Shown here: positions 9,701 to 17,728 of the stretch, one piece after another
Layout: each line of letters starts with the position of its first letter
Numbering within the stretch: position 1 is the stretch's first letter
From: Paraburkholderia caledonica NBRC 102488
Lineage (GTDB): Bacteria > Pseudomonadota > Gammaproteobacteria > Burkholderiales > Burkholderiaceae
Direction of reading: 5' to 3'
Assembly: GCF_000685095.1 (NCBI RefSeq)
Contig: NZ_BAYE01000005.1
Location: 416,874-480,873, forward strand
Length of the DNA stretch: 64,000 bases
Made by a program: the position numbers and the translations under genes
Notes under the pieces: generated by a model
Told to the model about the DNA's origin: nothing
The model's database searches: none
Seen by the model: the letters and a program-made list of their open reading frames with translations, nothing else

Positions 9701-10701
9701 ACGACGTGCACCGTGCGCGGATTCTGCGCCTCGCCGTGCATCGCCTCGCGCAGACTCGCGAGCACGAAGTCGTGAGGCCGCGCGACAGGTCCGTCCATAT
9801 ACGCGTATTGCGCGCGCTGGGAAGGCTGCGCTTGCGGCGGCATCTCACGTAATTCGATCGACGTATAGCGGGCCAGCATCTTCGCGTAGCGATCGACCGC
9901 TTGCGGCCGGTTCGCGGCACGCGCGAGATTCAGCAGCACGACGAGCGTCGCCGGATCGTCGGCGAGCGTGCTGCCATGTGCGTCCGCCGCGGCAAGCGCG
10001 TCATCGAGCAGATTGCCCGACTGCAACGCGCGCAGGCCGGCCACGAAACAACGGCGCTGTTCGTCGCGCGTGCGAGCCGCAGCCTGCTGACGGAACCACG
10101 CATCCGCGGCCGCGCGATAGTCGCCCACTTGCAGCGCGTAGCGCGTGATCTGCGTGTCCCACTTGTTGCGGCCATCGGGATCGTTAGCCGAGAGCCGCGC
10201 GTAAAGCTGCACCGCGAGATCGGGCAGACCGACGGCAGCCGCGCGTTGCGCGAGCCATTCGAGGTCCTTCGGCGCCCACTGCAGCTTTGCCGCTTCCTGC
10301 AAATGCACGCGCAAATCGTTCAGTTCGCGGGCGCGGCGCGGATCGTCTTCGGCAATCGCAAAGGTGCGCTGCTCCGCCACCGAAAGACGCAGCATCGTCG
10401 CGGTGCGATGCATGTCGTCGGTGCCGAGCGCATCCATGCGTGCGGCGATCCGCTCGGTGTCGGCGGTGCGGCCCAGATACGAATACTGCGCGCCGAGCAA
10501 CGACAGAAACTCCTCGTTATCCGGCCGCACCTTCGACCATGCTTCCAGATACGCGACGCTCAGGTCGCTGGGAGCCCCGACCGACGCCACGCGCTGGCGC
10601 AAGCCGCCGCGCGGCGACACGCCGTATATTGTCAGCAGTACGACGCCCGCCATCAGACAAACGAGCCAGGTCGGTGCGATACGGGGACGTTTAGCGCTCA
10701 C
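6775..10701 (-). CDS. pelB: PelB, TPR/beta-barrel outer-membrane exporter of Pel
   Basis: The product has 1308 residues (Pseudomonas PelB about 1193). It starts at a GTG at 10701 that overlaps the end of pelA by 11 bases. A short N-terminal membrane anchor (APTWLVCLMAGVVLLTIYGV) is followed by a very long TPR superhelix (about residues 50-900; for example EEALATYRAVQARHPNDATA). The C-terminal part (about 1000-1308) has alternating aromatic strands typical of a 16-stranded barrel and ends in VTVLGARYSWYY with a terminal aromatic. PelB forms the outer-membrane pore, and its TPRs dock PelA to couple deacetylation and export. The extra length lies within the TPR region. Confidence 0.93.
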   Translation of the reverse strand: MSAKRPRIAPTWLVCLMAGVVLLTIYGVSPRGGLRQRVASVGAPSDLSVAYLEAWSKVRPDNEEFLSLLGAQYSYLGRTADTERIAARMDALGTDDMHRTATMLRLSVAEQRTFAIAEDDPRRARELNDLRVHLQEAAKLQWAPKDLEWLAQRAAAVGLPDLAVQLYARLSANDPDGRNKWDTQITRYALQVGDYRAAADAWFRQQAAARTRDEQRRCFVAGLRALQSGNLLDDALAAADAHGSTLADDPATLVVLLNLARAANRPQAVDRYAKMLARYTSIELREMPPQAQPSQRAQYAYMDGPVARPHDFVLASLREAMHGEAQNPRTVHVVRIATAASPASRATPATQTNPDPGIANTVFQAFVESGDLPNAQKIAAQQVQRDPRSAVWVKRLAEVAEWNRDPSLALKSWLEYAQVSNDPVGWQNVLRIAPMLNDDEAYLVALVHQARAKPGDMKLVDSVTATYERLGRPDDGLAFLRSLPRGANADAIDQRIGALAERAGHDEEALATYRAVQARHPNDATAALRTASVLYRKGDYRASLAALSAARAGAKDGDEVFWRNYAELARLQQRDDDANEAYRHLLANGMATREDLGEMTDFYDPYPIDAGRIAELRFHREHTARALRDAIYYYLDAQALDRIATLLANLTPDERKTADASPALLGVRAEYYRLMGEPQNALADLKRAVDLPGAGSDVSAAYLWTLVDYGSDADLRAVLKRWRGSAAQSSALWGPFAAAEMRLNRPVAALDYLRRQAGMMSRDPLWLLTYADAQEQSGHAGLAWTIRKKVWLQLRDEQAKLAKLHGAQRASMRGRAAQDAETAADLRGRRVTLSTEFATGDVSAALLDDLMSTHATPADIAQLRRTLIGNAKGLPGGAPMQGADLPQNAQVRGAVAKDVAVAWALSHESNPLAKRWLAQQYAERLSRPADARLTIALAENNVGEMERLLDLERSRLPVYDRIDATIAVDHPDRAQQLAFDALGGAPEDTELHTRVTETTLDWPQSIDANVTNYVEHPLDYVEATLAGSRKIAERYLVGVTAVQHFQHSTDITQLVNVPSVDRWLNIYGERRTRDTSFTITGGRRVAAASFYTLDLAGEVGRNSALTLGLRAGRNQVADETQTLLVGGMKDNVIGDFTYRITQHITLTGSVEADRFYSQARTYMGSGVLSTGEVSYRIRTQYPDYTLRALITHGGYGASGQADGLISRLLPVALQPATPRDFMPDTYTQYGFFFGAGNDLLEQYTHRWRPFFDVGLLHDSIQGWGPQMSVGIAGTVFGGDHVAVFLQHQRVSKIGTPVTVLGARYSWYY

Positions 10702-13630
10702 AGGAAATCTCGACGGGCTGATAGTTCACCTCCAGACCGGCGGAGGCCGGGGTGTCGAAGCGCAAGCCTGCGGCGTCGCGGTGGACGGCGACGGGACGTC
10801 CGGCGACATTCACACTGCAACTGCCCGCGTGGGCAAGCCTGACGAACGGCTGGTAGTAGCCCCCGAATTCGAACGACATGCCGTTTGCGCCGCGTCTGAA
10901 GTTGCGAACGAAGCCGTTCGCTTCAGCGATGTAGGGCAATGCGGCTGCTTTCGAAAGCGCTCCCGCGGCACTATCGCGAGCATCGGCACCGTTGAACGAC
11001 ACGCGAGCGGCGCCGTCGGCGATGTGGACATAAGTGCCGTCGGGGCCGGCCGAATAGCCGGTGACGCCGGCCGATGCATGCAGATCCGGCGCCGTCGAAA
11101 GCGGCCAGTGCAACTCCCGCACGTCCCCGTTGCCGCGCACGATCCAGTCGCCGTCCGCGCGCTTGCCGCCAGTGGCACCTGCATCCGCATCCGCGTCGAC
11201 GTCGCCGCGCACCGCGCGTGCGACAGCGAACGAACGCCAGTCGAGCACCTTCTGCGTGTAGTCGGTCATCTGCACGGGCAGCACGGCTTGCTTGAGCACG
11301 GCAGTGAAGATCTGGTCGAGCGCGCGCAGCGAAGCGACCTTCGTGCCGCTATACATGTGGTAGTACAGGTCGATCGGCTTGAAACGCAACGGCTTGTCCG
11401 TCATGTCGAAGGTTTCAAGCACGCGCGTGAAACCGTAGAACGGACCCAGCCAGTCGTTTGTGTAGACGTTCTCGTCCTGATTCGGCGCATACACCTGATA
11501 CGCACCCGGCCCCTTATCGACGCCGATCGGCGCGATGTTGGTCCAGCTGCTCGCGCTCTTCGTGATGACGGTGTCGCCGCCGTTCACGTTCGCGACGCCC
11601 GCCGCATAGACTTTGCGCACGACCAGCGCAGGCGGCTTGCAGTTGCCGGGCCATTGCAGGATGGTCGTCTTCTTGCCGGGAGGCGCAAGGCGCGTGTTGA
11701 TGTAATCGATCGAGCCGGTTACCTCCCGGTCGATGTCGAACGTGTAGTTCGGAATGTTCAGCGAGAACGCAGTATCGCCGCCGCCGCGATCCACACGTTC
11801 GCCCGTCTTCGCGTCCACGCTGCCCCAGTCGAACGGATGCGAGTAGGTATGAGTACCGATCGCGACATACGGCAGCGCGAACATCTTGCGGGCGATCTCT
11901 TCCAGGCGCGGCGAGATTTTCGGGTAAAGACCCGTGGGGCCTACTTCACCCTCGATGACGGACAGCGTCATCGGCACCTTGTAGCGGGTAAAAATCTGCT
12001 GATACAGCGCTTCGCCCGAATAGTCCGCGCCGGGGAATTCCGCGCGCGACGCGAAACCGTCACCGTCGACATGCGACATGAAAAGGCGCCGCCCGTTTTC
12101 GGTGGTAACGCTCGGCGACGGCATCTGTTGCAGACGCAATGCGGCGGTGAGGAACGAAATGGGTTGAATCGCCCAGCGCTCCTGGTCGATGCCGTTGAGC
12201 GACACGACCGTGTACGGGCTCATTGCGAAGCCGCCCCATGGCGTGATCGCGACCGGGTCCAGCGTCGCCTGACCGCTCTTTACGCGCAGCAGCGGCCGGC
12301 TGGCCGCGCCGACCTGAACGCCCGTCAGGTCGCGCGGGCCGAGCTTCGGATCGATCTCGAAGCCGATCATCGGATCGCGCGAGACGACGTCTACCTTGTC
12401 GCTGAAGGGACCCGGAACCGCCTGCAGATCGAGCGCGCGTCCTTCGTCCTCGGCCGCGTCGAAACCGAACTGGCCAAGAAACGCAACGGGAACGTGCGCG
12501 GCCATGCGCGCATCGACCCATCTGCGCCACACGGCGCTGTCCTGCGTGCCGCTGCCCTGCAGCCACGCAACGACGCCTGCGTAGCGGTCGGGCGTAATGT
12601 CATCGGGAAGCGTGTCGTTGACGTTCGCGTACTCGACGTCATAGCCGAGATAGTTCAGCGGCATTGCCAGGTCGCGCACGCCGGGGGTTTCGTCGAGCAG
12701 CAGATCCTCGCCCGTGTCCTGCACGACGAGCACCTTGCGCGGCAGCACTTCGATTGCGCCGATGCCGACCACGTCGCGCGCCACGTCGGTCACATAGGGC
12801 GTGACGCCCGTCGCCACCACCTGGGCCGCCGTCCTGCGCGCGCACGCGCGGTCATCGGCGCCGCAGTATTCGATCGACACGACGGGCACGCCCGTCTGCC
12901 GCATGAACGCTTGCGCCGCGGCGACGCGCGCCGCACGGTCGTCTGCGGAAACGAGGATCTGCCCGGCACCGCTCGGGCTCGCGCCGCTGACGAGCGACGG
13001 GCCCACCACCGCATACAGCGCTTTGGCATGCGGCGTGGCGAGCGTAAGCGCGTCATCGCCGCCGATCACGATTCGCGCGTCGGGATACGCCGCGCGAATC
13101 GCGTCGATCGATGCAAGCGCTTGCGGCGTGTCAAGCAGGAACCCGCGATAACCGCGTTGCCACAGCGGCTCGATTACGCTCGCGACGAATGCACTGGGCG
13201 TGCTGGCAGCGGCATCCGCACCGGTGCGCGCAAGCCATACGGTATGGCGCAACGGGTTCGCCGCCGGATCGAAACCGTGCGACGGATCGACGACGACAGC
13301 ATCGAAAGCTTGCAACAGATTGACCGGCACATTGGCGCCGTCGAAAAACGCGAGATTGATTGACGCAGAGGGACCCGCTTGCACAGTGCGCGCTTCTGCC
13401 TGCGCTAGCGGTGCCGCGGGTAACGTCGCGGATCGGGATTGCGGTGACGTCGACTGAGCGTTCGCGCTGCCGCAGACGATCGCGAGCGCCGCAAGGACAG
13501 CGCACTCGGACACACGCATGAGGCGCTGACGAGCACGTCCCCGTTCGAGACGCGCCGGCCTGGTCTCGCCGCCCGGCACGCTGCGAAGCGCCCGGCGCGC
13601 ACCCCCGATCGTTTGAATCCCCAATGGCAT
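10691..13630 (-). CDS. pelA: PelA, Pel deacetylase with degenerate N-terminal hydrolase domain
   Basis: The product has 979 residues from an ATG at 13630 preceded by purine-rich GAAGAAG. An internal ATG at 13519 would place a clean signal peptide (MRVSECAVLAALAIVCGSANA) at the very start and may be the true one. The deacetylase domain (about residues 500-720) is intact, with LFMSHVDGDGF and the metal-binding IGTHTYSHPFDW. The N-terminal hydrolase domain (about 92-300) is eroded. The FAYVSVGE block is lost, FLDTLD reads LLDTPQ, and NRGFE reads GGDDAL, with apparent deletions of about 25 and 17 residues against the stand-alone protein at 1-620. This is the first gene of the operon. Deacetylation of Pel in the periplasm is well supported; hydrolysis by this protein is doubtful. 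Confidence 0.92.
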   Translation of the reverse strand: MPLGIQTIGGARRALRSVPGGETRPARLERGRARQRLMRVSECAVLAALAIVCGSANAQSTSPQSRSATLPAAPLAQAEARTVQAGPSASINLAFFDGANVPVNLLQAFDAVVVDPSHGFDPAANPLRHTVWLARTGADAAASTPSAFVASVIEPLWQRGYRGFLLDTPQALASIDAIRAAYPDARIVIGGDDALTLATPHAKALYAVVGPSLVSGASPSGAGQILVSADDRAARVAAAQAFMRQTGVPVVSIEYCGADDRACARRTAAQVVATGVTPYVTDVARDVVGIGAIEVLPRKVLVVQDTGEDLLLDETPGVRDLAMPLNYLGYDVEYANVNDTLPDDITPDRYAGVVAWLQGSGTQDSAVWRRWVDARMAAHVPVAFLGQFGFDAAEDEGRALDLQAVPGPFSDKVDVVSRDPMIGFEIDPKLGPRDLTGVQVGAASRPLLRVKSGQATLDPVAITPWGGFAMSPYTVVSLNGIDQERWAIQPISFLTAALRLQQMPSPSVTTENGRRLFMSHVDGDGFASRAEFPGADYSGEALYQQIFTRYKVPMTLSVIEGEVGPTGLYPKISPRLEEIARKMFALPYVAIGTHTYSHPFDWGSVDAKTGERVDRGGGDTAFSLNIPNYTFDIDREVTGSIDYINTRLAPPGKKTTILQWPGNCKPPALVVRKVYAAGVANVNGGDTVITKSASSWTNIAPIGVDKGPGAYQVYAPNQDENVYTNDWLGPFYGFTRVLETFDMTDKPLRFKPIDLYYHMYSGTKVASLRALDQIFTAVLKQAVLPVQMTDYTQKVLDWRSFAVARAVRGDVDADADAGATGGKRADGDWIVRGNGDVRELHWPLSTAPDLHASAGVTGYSAGPDGTYVHIADGAARVSFNGADARDSAAGALSKAAALPYIAEANGFVRNFRRGANGMSFEFGGYYQPFVRLAHAGSCSVNVAGRPVAVHRDAAGLRFDTPASAGLEVNYQPVEISCER

Positions 13631-14748
13631 GTGATTTCTTCTTCGGTTTATGCTCTTTTACCGGCCCGCATTGAACGCGGCTCTTTTTGGGCTTTACTGC
13701 AGCCCACTCGATTGACTGCCCCTCTTTCGACGCGCGCTGCGCCGACCTTTACAACGGTGTAATAAAACACCGCCACGGCCCTCTGGCGTTAATAGCCGCC
13801 CGGCGTCCAGGCTGCGCATTCTAATAGCTGTTATTTCAAATTGCACGAGTATTCTGGCGCTCGGGTTTTTTACCAACAATCGCCAAAAACGCCCGGAACA
13901 TCAACGAACTACTGTGCTACTCAATCCTATATCACGGCGCAAACGTTTCACCACTTCACCACCCGGGGTGTCCAAAATCATTCGGCCTGACAACAATTAA
14001 CAATCCGGGAATGACTTAATCGTTTTTCGGCGGAGAGCTTTCGAGCAGGCTTAAGCGGGCGAGATGGGTCTCGCCGCGCCAGTGTTGTGTCAGGTACTCT
14101 GCTGCGGAATCGTCGCCGCCGCACGTGGCTATTGATGCGCCATCCGGCGCGAGAGAAGGATCGCCGGGATTTCGCCGCTGGCCGTTTGGTGAAGCGATCT
14201 TCGATAAACCGTTTTAGCTGGAAACCGCTCAGTGGACTTCCCTGCCAATCTCGAGAACCCGATTTGTGCCATTGCGGTACGGATAGATAACGCTGATTTT
14301 GCAGTCGCGAGGTGGCGTTAATACGGCCACGTTTGGGGCGGATTTTTGTTCTGCGAGTCAACGGCAGCCGCACGAGATCTTGCTGTTTCTGCCGCCAGAG
14401 CACCCACGCTCCTGAACCTTTATTAAATGCAGATTAACTATTTTTCATTTGACACGTCGCTTTTGATGCAGCGCAAATTAACTGACGTATCGATCGATTC
14501 GGCAGCGAGCTTATTGACTCGCGCAAACGTTATCGTCGGTCGATATCCTTTTTTCCCGGCATAGAAACGCCTCGCGGCGCATAGCGGGTCGTTGCAGTGA
14601 AACAACGGCAAGGTCGCAGCTGACAGTTGGCGGCACCAGGCACAGCCATTGCTCAACATCGCTCGCCGGCAGATCGCTCGTTCGGGGACCTGGACCCGAG
14701 GCGAGCCGCCGTTCTACTTCAATCCAGTATTCATCGGTGGGAGGCCTC
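13631..14748. other. Long non-coding region upstream of the pel operon
   Basis: About 1.1 kb without a convincing gene, visibly more AT-rich than its neighbours. It must hold the pel promoter (minus strand). A short inverted repeat GGTGT-N6-ACACC lies at 13756-13771, about 125 bases upstream of the pelA ATG. Small open frames on either strand (for example 13978-14403 minus) have no recognisable family, no good ribosome site and atypical composition. No strong sigma-70 or sigma-54 consensus could be picked out by eye. Confidence 0.5.
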
Positions 14749-14910
14749 ATGCTTCGATACGCTGCAATCTTCTTCGTCATCGCTATCATCGCCGCGGTAT
14801 TCGGCTTTGGCGGCATCGCCGCTGGCGCGACGGAGATCGCCAAGGTGCTGTTCTTCATCTTCGTGGTGATTTTCCTCGTCACCTTGCTGATGGGCGTGAT
14901 GCGGCGCTGA
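14749..14910 (+). CDS. DUF1328 family small membrane protein
   Basis: A 53-residue protein whose ATG at 14749 has GGGAGG a few bases upstream. It reads [20 protein letters not shown] at the start and ends [12 protein letters not shown], with two hydrophobic helices joined by [12 protein letters not shown]. This pattern (MLRYA...[14 protein letters not shown]) is the signature of the DUF1328/YtjA family of tiny inner-membrane proteins. Members are common in Proteobacteria, often linked to envelope or oxidative stress, but have no proven function. It stands alone between the pel upstream region and a LysR gene on the other strand. Confidence 0.88.
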   Translation: MLRYAAIFFVIAIIAAVFGFGGIAAGATEIAKVLFFIFVVIFLVTLLMGVMRR

Positions 14911-15112
14911 TCACCGCATCGGCTGTATAAGCGGAGGAATACCCGCCCCGGCGCGTGCGAACAACCTGTTGCAATACCTGCCACGGTGTATTGCAATAGT
15001 TGCCGCTCACGCCGGGCTTCTCCGCGACGCAGCACGCACATCGCTATACGTGTACCGCCAGTTTCCAGTGCGTCCAACGCGCCCCCCCAGCATTCCCTCG
15101 TCTACATCTGCT

Positions 15113-16036
15113 TCATTCCTCCGACAGCACGCGCGAGTCGCTCTCCCGCATGCCCAGATGCAACTCCTCGCATAGAAAACCTTGCAACGTCTGCACGGCG
15201 GCCTCCTGCGCGCCCGCGACCTCGCGCGTGAACAGGCCGAAATCCGCAGCGGGCGCATCGGGCAAGCCATCGGCACGACCCAGAATTCTCATGGACTCCG
15301 AACGAATGTTGCCTTCGAGCAATACCGACACACCGAGCCCCGCTTCGACCGCCGACTGCACCGCCGGCAAGCTTGTGCTCGTACACACAATGCGCCAGCC
15401 GGTGCCGGCGCGGCGCAGCGCCGTCAACACATTCTGTTGCCACAGACATGTGTCGCCGAACGCGACCAGCGGTAAGAGCGCTTCGGCGTCGCGCGAATAG
15501 CCGCGCGCACCGACCCAGAACAACGGTTGGGTCCATGTGAGCAAAGGCGTGCCGTTCACCAACGCGGGATCGGCAACGACCACGTCGAGGCCGCCGTCTA
15601 CGAGCCGCCTGGATAAAGCGGCGCTGCTGTCGACGACGATTTCGAGCGCCACACGCGGATAGGCAATCGAAAAACGCCGCAACGCACGCGGCAAGCGACC
15701 GACGGCGATGTCCTCGAGCATGCCGAGCCGCACCGTGCCCGACACCTGCCCCGCGCTCAGCGCACGCCGCGCATCGGCACCCGCGCCGAGAATCGTGTGC
15801 GCGTACGGCAGCAGCAGATGGCCGGCTTCGGTGAGTTGCACGCCGCGTGGCGAACGGTCGAGCAGCCGCTGACCGAGGTCTTCTTCGAGACGGCGCAACT
15901 GCATGCTCACCGCCGCCTGGGTGCGTGCGAGACGGATCGCGGCCGCGCCCACCGCCCCCGTCTCCGCGACGGTGACGAATGTGCGAAGCAGACTGCTGTC
16001 GAGGTCACGGGTCATCACGATTGTTGAAGTCGGCAT
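15113..16036 (-). CDS. LysR-family transcriptional regulator, divergent from an EamA exporter
   Basis: The product has 307 residues from the ATG at 16036; an in-frame ATG at 16015 (MTRDLDSSLLRTF) is equally plausible. The N-terminal winged helix-turn-helix is typical: TFVTVAETGAVGAAAIRLARTQAAVSMQLRRLEEDLGQRLLDRS. The C-terminal ligand-binding domain starts near GTVRLGMLEDIA. It faces the EamA exporter gene across a short gap containing an inverted repeat, the usual layout in which a LysR protein controls its divergent neighbour and itself. The inducer is unknown; an amino acid is a guess from the exporter's family. Confidence 0.9.
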   Translation of the reverse strand: MPTSTIVMTRDLDSSLLRTFVTVAETGAVGAAAIRLARTQAAVSMQLRRLEEDLGQRLLDRSPRGVQLTEAGHLLLPYAHTILGAGADARRALSAGQVSGTVRLGMLEDIAVGRLPRALRRFSIAYPRVALEIVVDSSAALSRRLVDGGLDVVVADPALVNGTPLLTWTQPLFWVGARGYSRDAEALLPLVAFGDTCLWQQNVLTALRRAGTGWRIVCTSTSLPAVQSAVEAGLGVSVLLEGNIRSESMRILGRADGLPDAPAADFGLFTREVAGAQEAAVQTLQGFLCEELHLGMRESDSRVLSEE

Positions 16037-16050
16037 AAGAAATATCAACT

Positions 16051-16080
16051 TATCTTAGTAGCGCGGGAGCCGATAAGATA
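16051..16080. promoter_or_regulatory. Candidate LysR operator between the divergent genes
   Basis: TATCTTA and TAAGATA form 7-base inverted arms 16 bases apart, in the gap between the LysR gene and the exporter gene. The position and spacing suit a LysR-type binding site; the match is by eye only. Confidence 0.5.
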
Positions 16081-16113
16081 GCGTGAACATTCCAACAGCG
16101 ACGCGAAAAAACC

Positions 16114-17004
16114 ATGCAGGACACGACAATCAAGTGCGCAGCCGCCCCCGACCCGGCCGACGCCAAACCTGCGCGCGCCGCAGCCGGTGCAGCGTTGCTG
16201 TGCGTGCTGTCCATGTCGAGCGTCCAGTTCGGCGCAGCGCTTTCCGAACCGACCATGTCGGTCTACGGCTCGCTCAGCACCACCTGGCTGCGGCTCTGCT
16301 GGGCCGCGCTCGTGCTCGCAGTGCTGGTAAGGCCGCGCGTTCGCAGCTACTCGCGCGCGCACTGGTTCGCCGCGGGCGCGCTCGGCGCTGCGATGGCCGG
16401 CATGACGTTGTGTTTTTTCGCGGCGCTTCAACGTATTCCACTCGGCCTCGCGGTGGCGATCGACTTTCTCGGGCCGCTGGCGGTGGCAACCCTGGCCGTG
16501 CGCCGTGCACGCGCGCTTCTGTGGCCCGCGCTCGCGATTGCGGGCGTCGTGCTGCTTTCGCGCGATCGCGGCGGCTGGGTGGGTGAACCGCTCGGCGTGT
16601 TCCTTGCGCTTGCCGCCGCTTGCGGCTGGGGCAGCTACATCGTGTTGATGAAAAAGACCGGCAAGCTCTTCGCCGGTCTGGAAGGCCTGTCGGTCTCGCT
16701 GATCGCGGCGGCGCTCGTGGCCACGCCTTTCGGCCTCGCACAGAGCGGCGTGCACGTGGCCGCGGGCCAACTCGCGGCGACCGCCGGCCTTGCGATACTC
16801 GTTCCTCTACTGCCCTATGCGCTGGAAATGGTGGCGTTGCGTCATATGCTTGCAGGTTCGTTCGGTATCCTGATGAGTGTAGAGCCAGCCATCGGCGCGG
16901 TGGCAGGCTTTGTCGTATTGCATCAGCCGATGGGTATTCTGCAGGTCGCGGGCACTTTGTTCGTGGTGGCCGCGAGTGTCGGCGCGGTGGTGGCCGCACG
17001 TTAA
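16114..17004 (+). CDS. EamA/RhtA-type inner-membrane exporter
   Basis: The product has 296 residues and about ten membrane segments in two repeated EamA halves. The halves are joined near LGVFLALAAACGWGSYIVLM, a typical start of the second repeat. The closest recognised group is the RhtA (threonine/homoserine exporter) branch of the drug/metabolite transporter superfamily, supported by MKKTGKLFAGLEGLSVSL and SVEPAIGAVAGFVVL. It probably exports an amino acid or similar small metabolite and is likely controlled by the divergent LysR gene. No strong ribosome site is visible before the ATG. Confidence 0.85.
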   Translation: MQDTTIKCAAAPDPADAKPARAAAGAALLCVLSMSSVQFGAALSEPTMSVYGSLSTTWLRLCWAALVLAVLVRPRVRSYSRAHWFAAGALGAAMAGMTLCFFAALQRIPLGLAVAIDFLGPLAVATLAVRRARALLWPALAIAGVVLLSRDRGGWVGEPLGVFLALAAACGWGSYIVLMKKTGKLFAGLEGLSVSLIAAALVATPFGLAQSGVHVAAGQLAATAGLAILVPLLPYALEMVALRHMLAGSFGILMSVEPAIGAVAGFVVLHQPMGILQVAGTLFVVAASVGAVVAAR

Positions 17005-17074
17005 CGACGGAGCATTGGGAGCCACTGAGCGCGCCGCGCAGTAACGACAACGCAAATGTGACCGCGCATGCGCG

Positions 17075-17626
17075 CTAAGCAATGTTCTCGGCTTCGTATA
17101 AACGCCGCCCGGCAGCGTCCTTCGCGCCGACAATCGGCTCGAAATCGATCGGCCACTCAATGCCGATGTCCGGATCGCTCCACAAGATGCAGCGCTCCAG
17201 TTCGGGGAACCAGTACTCGGTGGTTTTCCACAGGCACTCGGCGACGTCGGAAAGCACAACGAAGCCATGCGCGAAGCCCGGCGGCACCCAGATCTGCCGA
17301 TGGTTTTCCGCGCTCAGGTGCGTGCCGCACCACTTGCCGAAGTTCGGCGAATTGAGCCGCACGTCCACGGCAACATCGAAAATTTCGCCTGCCACGACCT
17401 GCATGAGCCGGCCTTGCGGACGCTGGACCTGATAGTGCAGTCCGCGCAACACGCCATGCACCGCGCGCAGATGCCGGTCTTGCACGAAGTCGAAACCGCG
17501 TGCGACGTCGGCGGTAAACTCGTCCGCGGCAAAGCTCTCATAACAGAAACCGAATGGGTCGCCAAACACCTCGGGCTCGATCAGTTTCACTTCCGGCAGT
17601 GCCGTCGCCAACACCTGGTTGCCCAT
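17075..17626 (-). CDS. rfbC: dTDP-4-dehydrorhamnose 3,5-epimerase family protein (orphan)
   Basis: The product has 183 residues, the normal length for RfbC/RmlC. Family motifs are clear: GVLRGLHYQVQRPQGRLMQV with the catalytic His, DVAVDVRLNSPNFGKW, WVPPGFAHGFVVLSD and KTTEYWFPELERCILWSDP. The enzyme epimerises C3 and C5 of dTDP-4-keto-6-deoxyglucose in dTDP-L-rhamnose synthesis. Unusually it stands alone: no rfbA, rfbB or rfbD is next to it. The usual N-H-S before the GVLRG motif is replaced by DRHLRAVH, and the second Tyr of the YY pair is Trp, so a modified specificity is possible. It is convergent with the EamA gene. Confidence 0.88.
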   Translation of the reverse strand: MGNQVLATALPEVKLIEPEVFGDPFGFCYESFAADEFTADVARGFDFVQDRHLRAVHGVLRGLHYQVQRPQGRLMQVVAGEIFDVAVDVRLNSPNFGKWCGTHLSAENHRQIWVPPGFAHGFVVLSDVAECLWKTTEYWFPELERCILWSDPDIGIEWPIDFEPIVGAKDAAGRRLYEAENIA

Positions 17627-17669
17627 GCCACTGTGCCCGTAAGAAGCTGCTCGACAAAGAACGAGGATA

Positions 17670-17691
17670 CCGCCGCGCGTCCGCGCGGCGG
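17670..17691 (-). terminator. Hairpin downstream of the GlxA-type regulator gene
   Basis: Perfect 10-base arms CCGCCGCGCG / CGCGCGGCGG with a 2-base loop, 38 bases past the regulator stop. There is no long T-run, so termination strength is uncertain. Confidence 0.5.
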
Positions 17692-17728
17692 CCTTGAGAC
17701 GAGCCTGCCCTACAGACGCGCTCTATTG

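Noticed and set aside
10364..13363. 999-codon open frame antisense to pelA
   Set aside because: It mirrors pelA, has Arg/His-rich low-information sequence with no domain, and is a known effect of high GC codon bias.
13978..14403. 141-codon minus-strand frame upstream of pelA
   Set aside because: Arg/Lys/Ser-rich with no domain or ribosome site; probably non-coding, though a decayed gene cannot be excluded.
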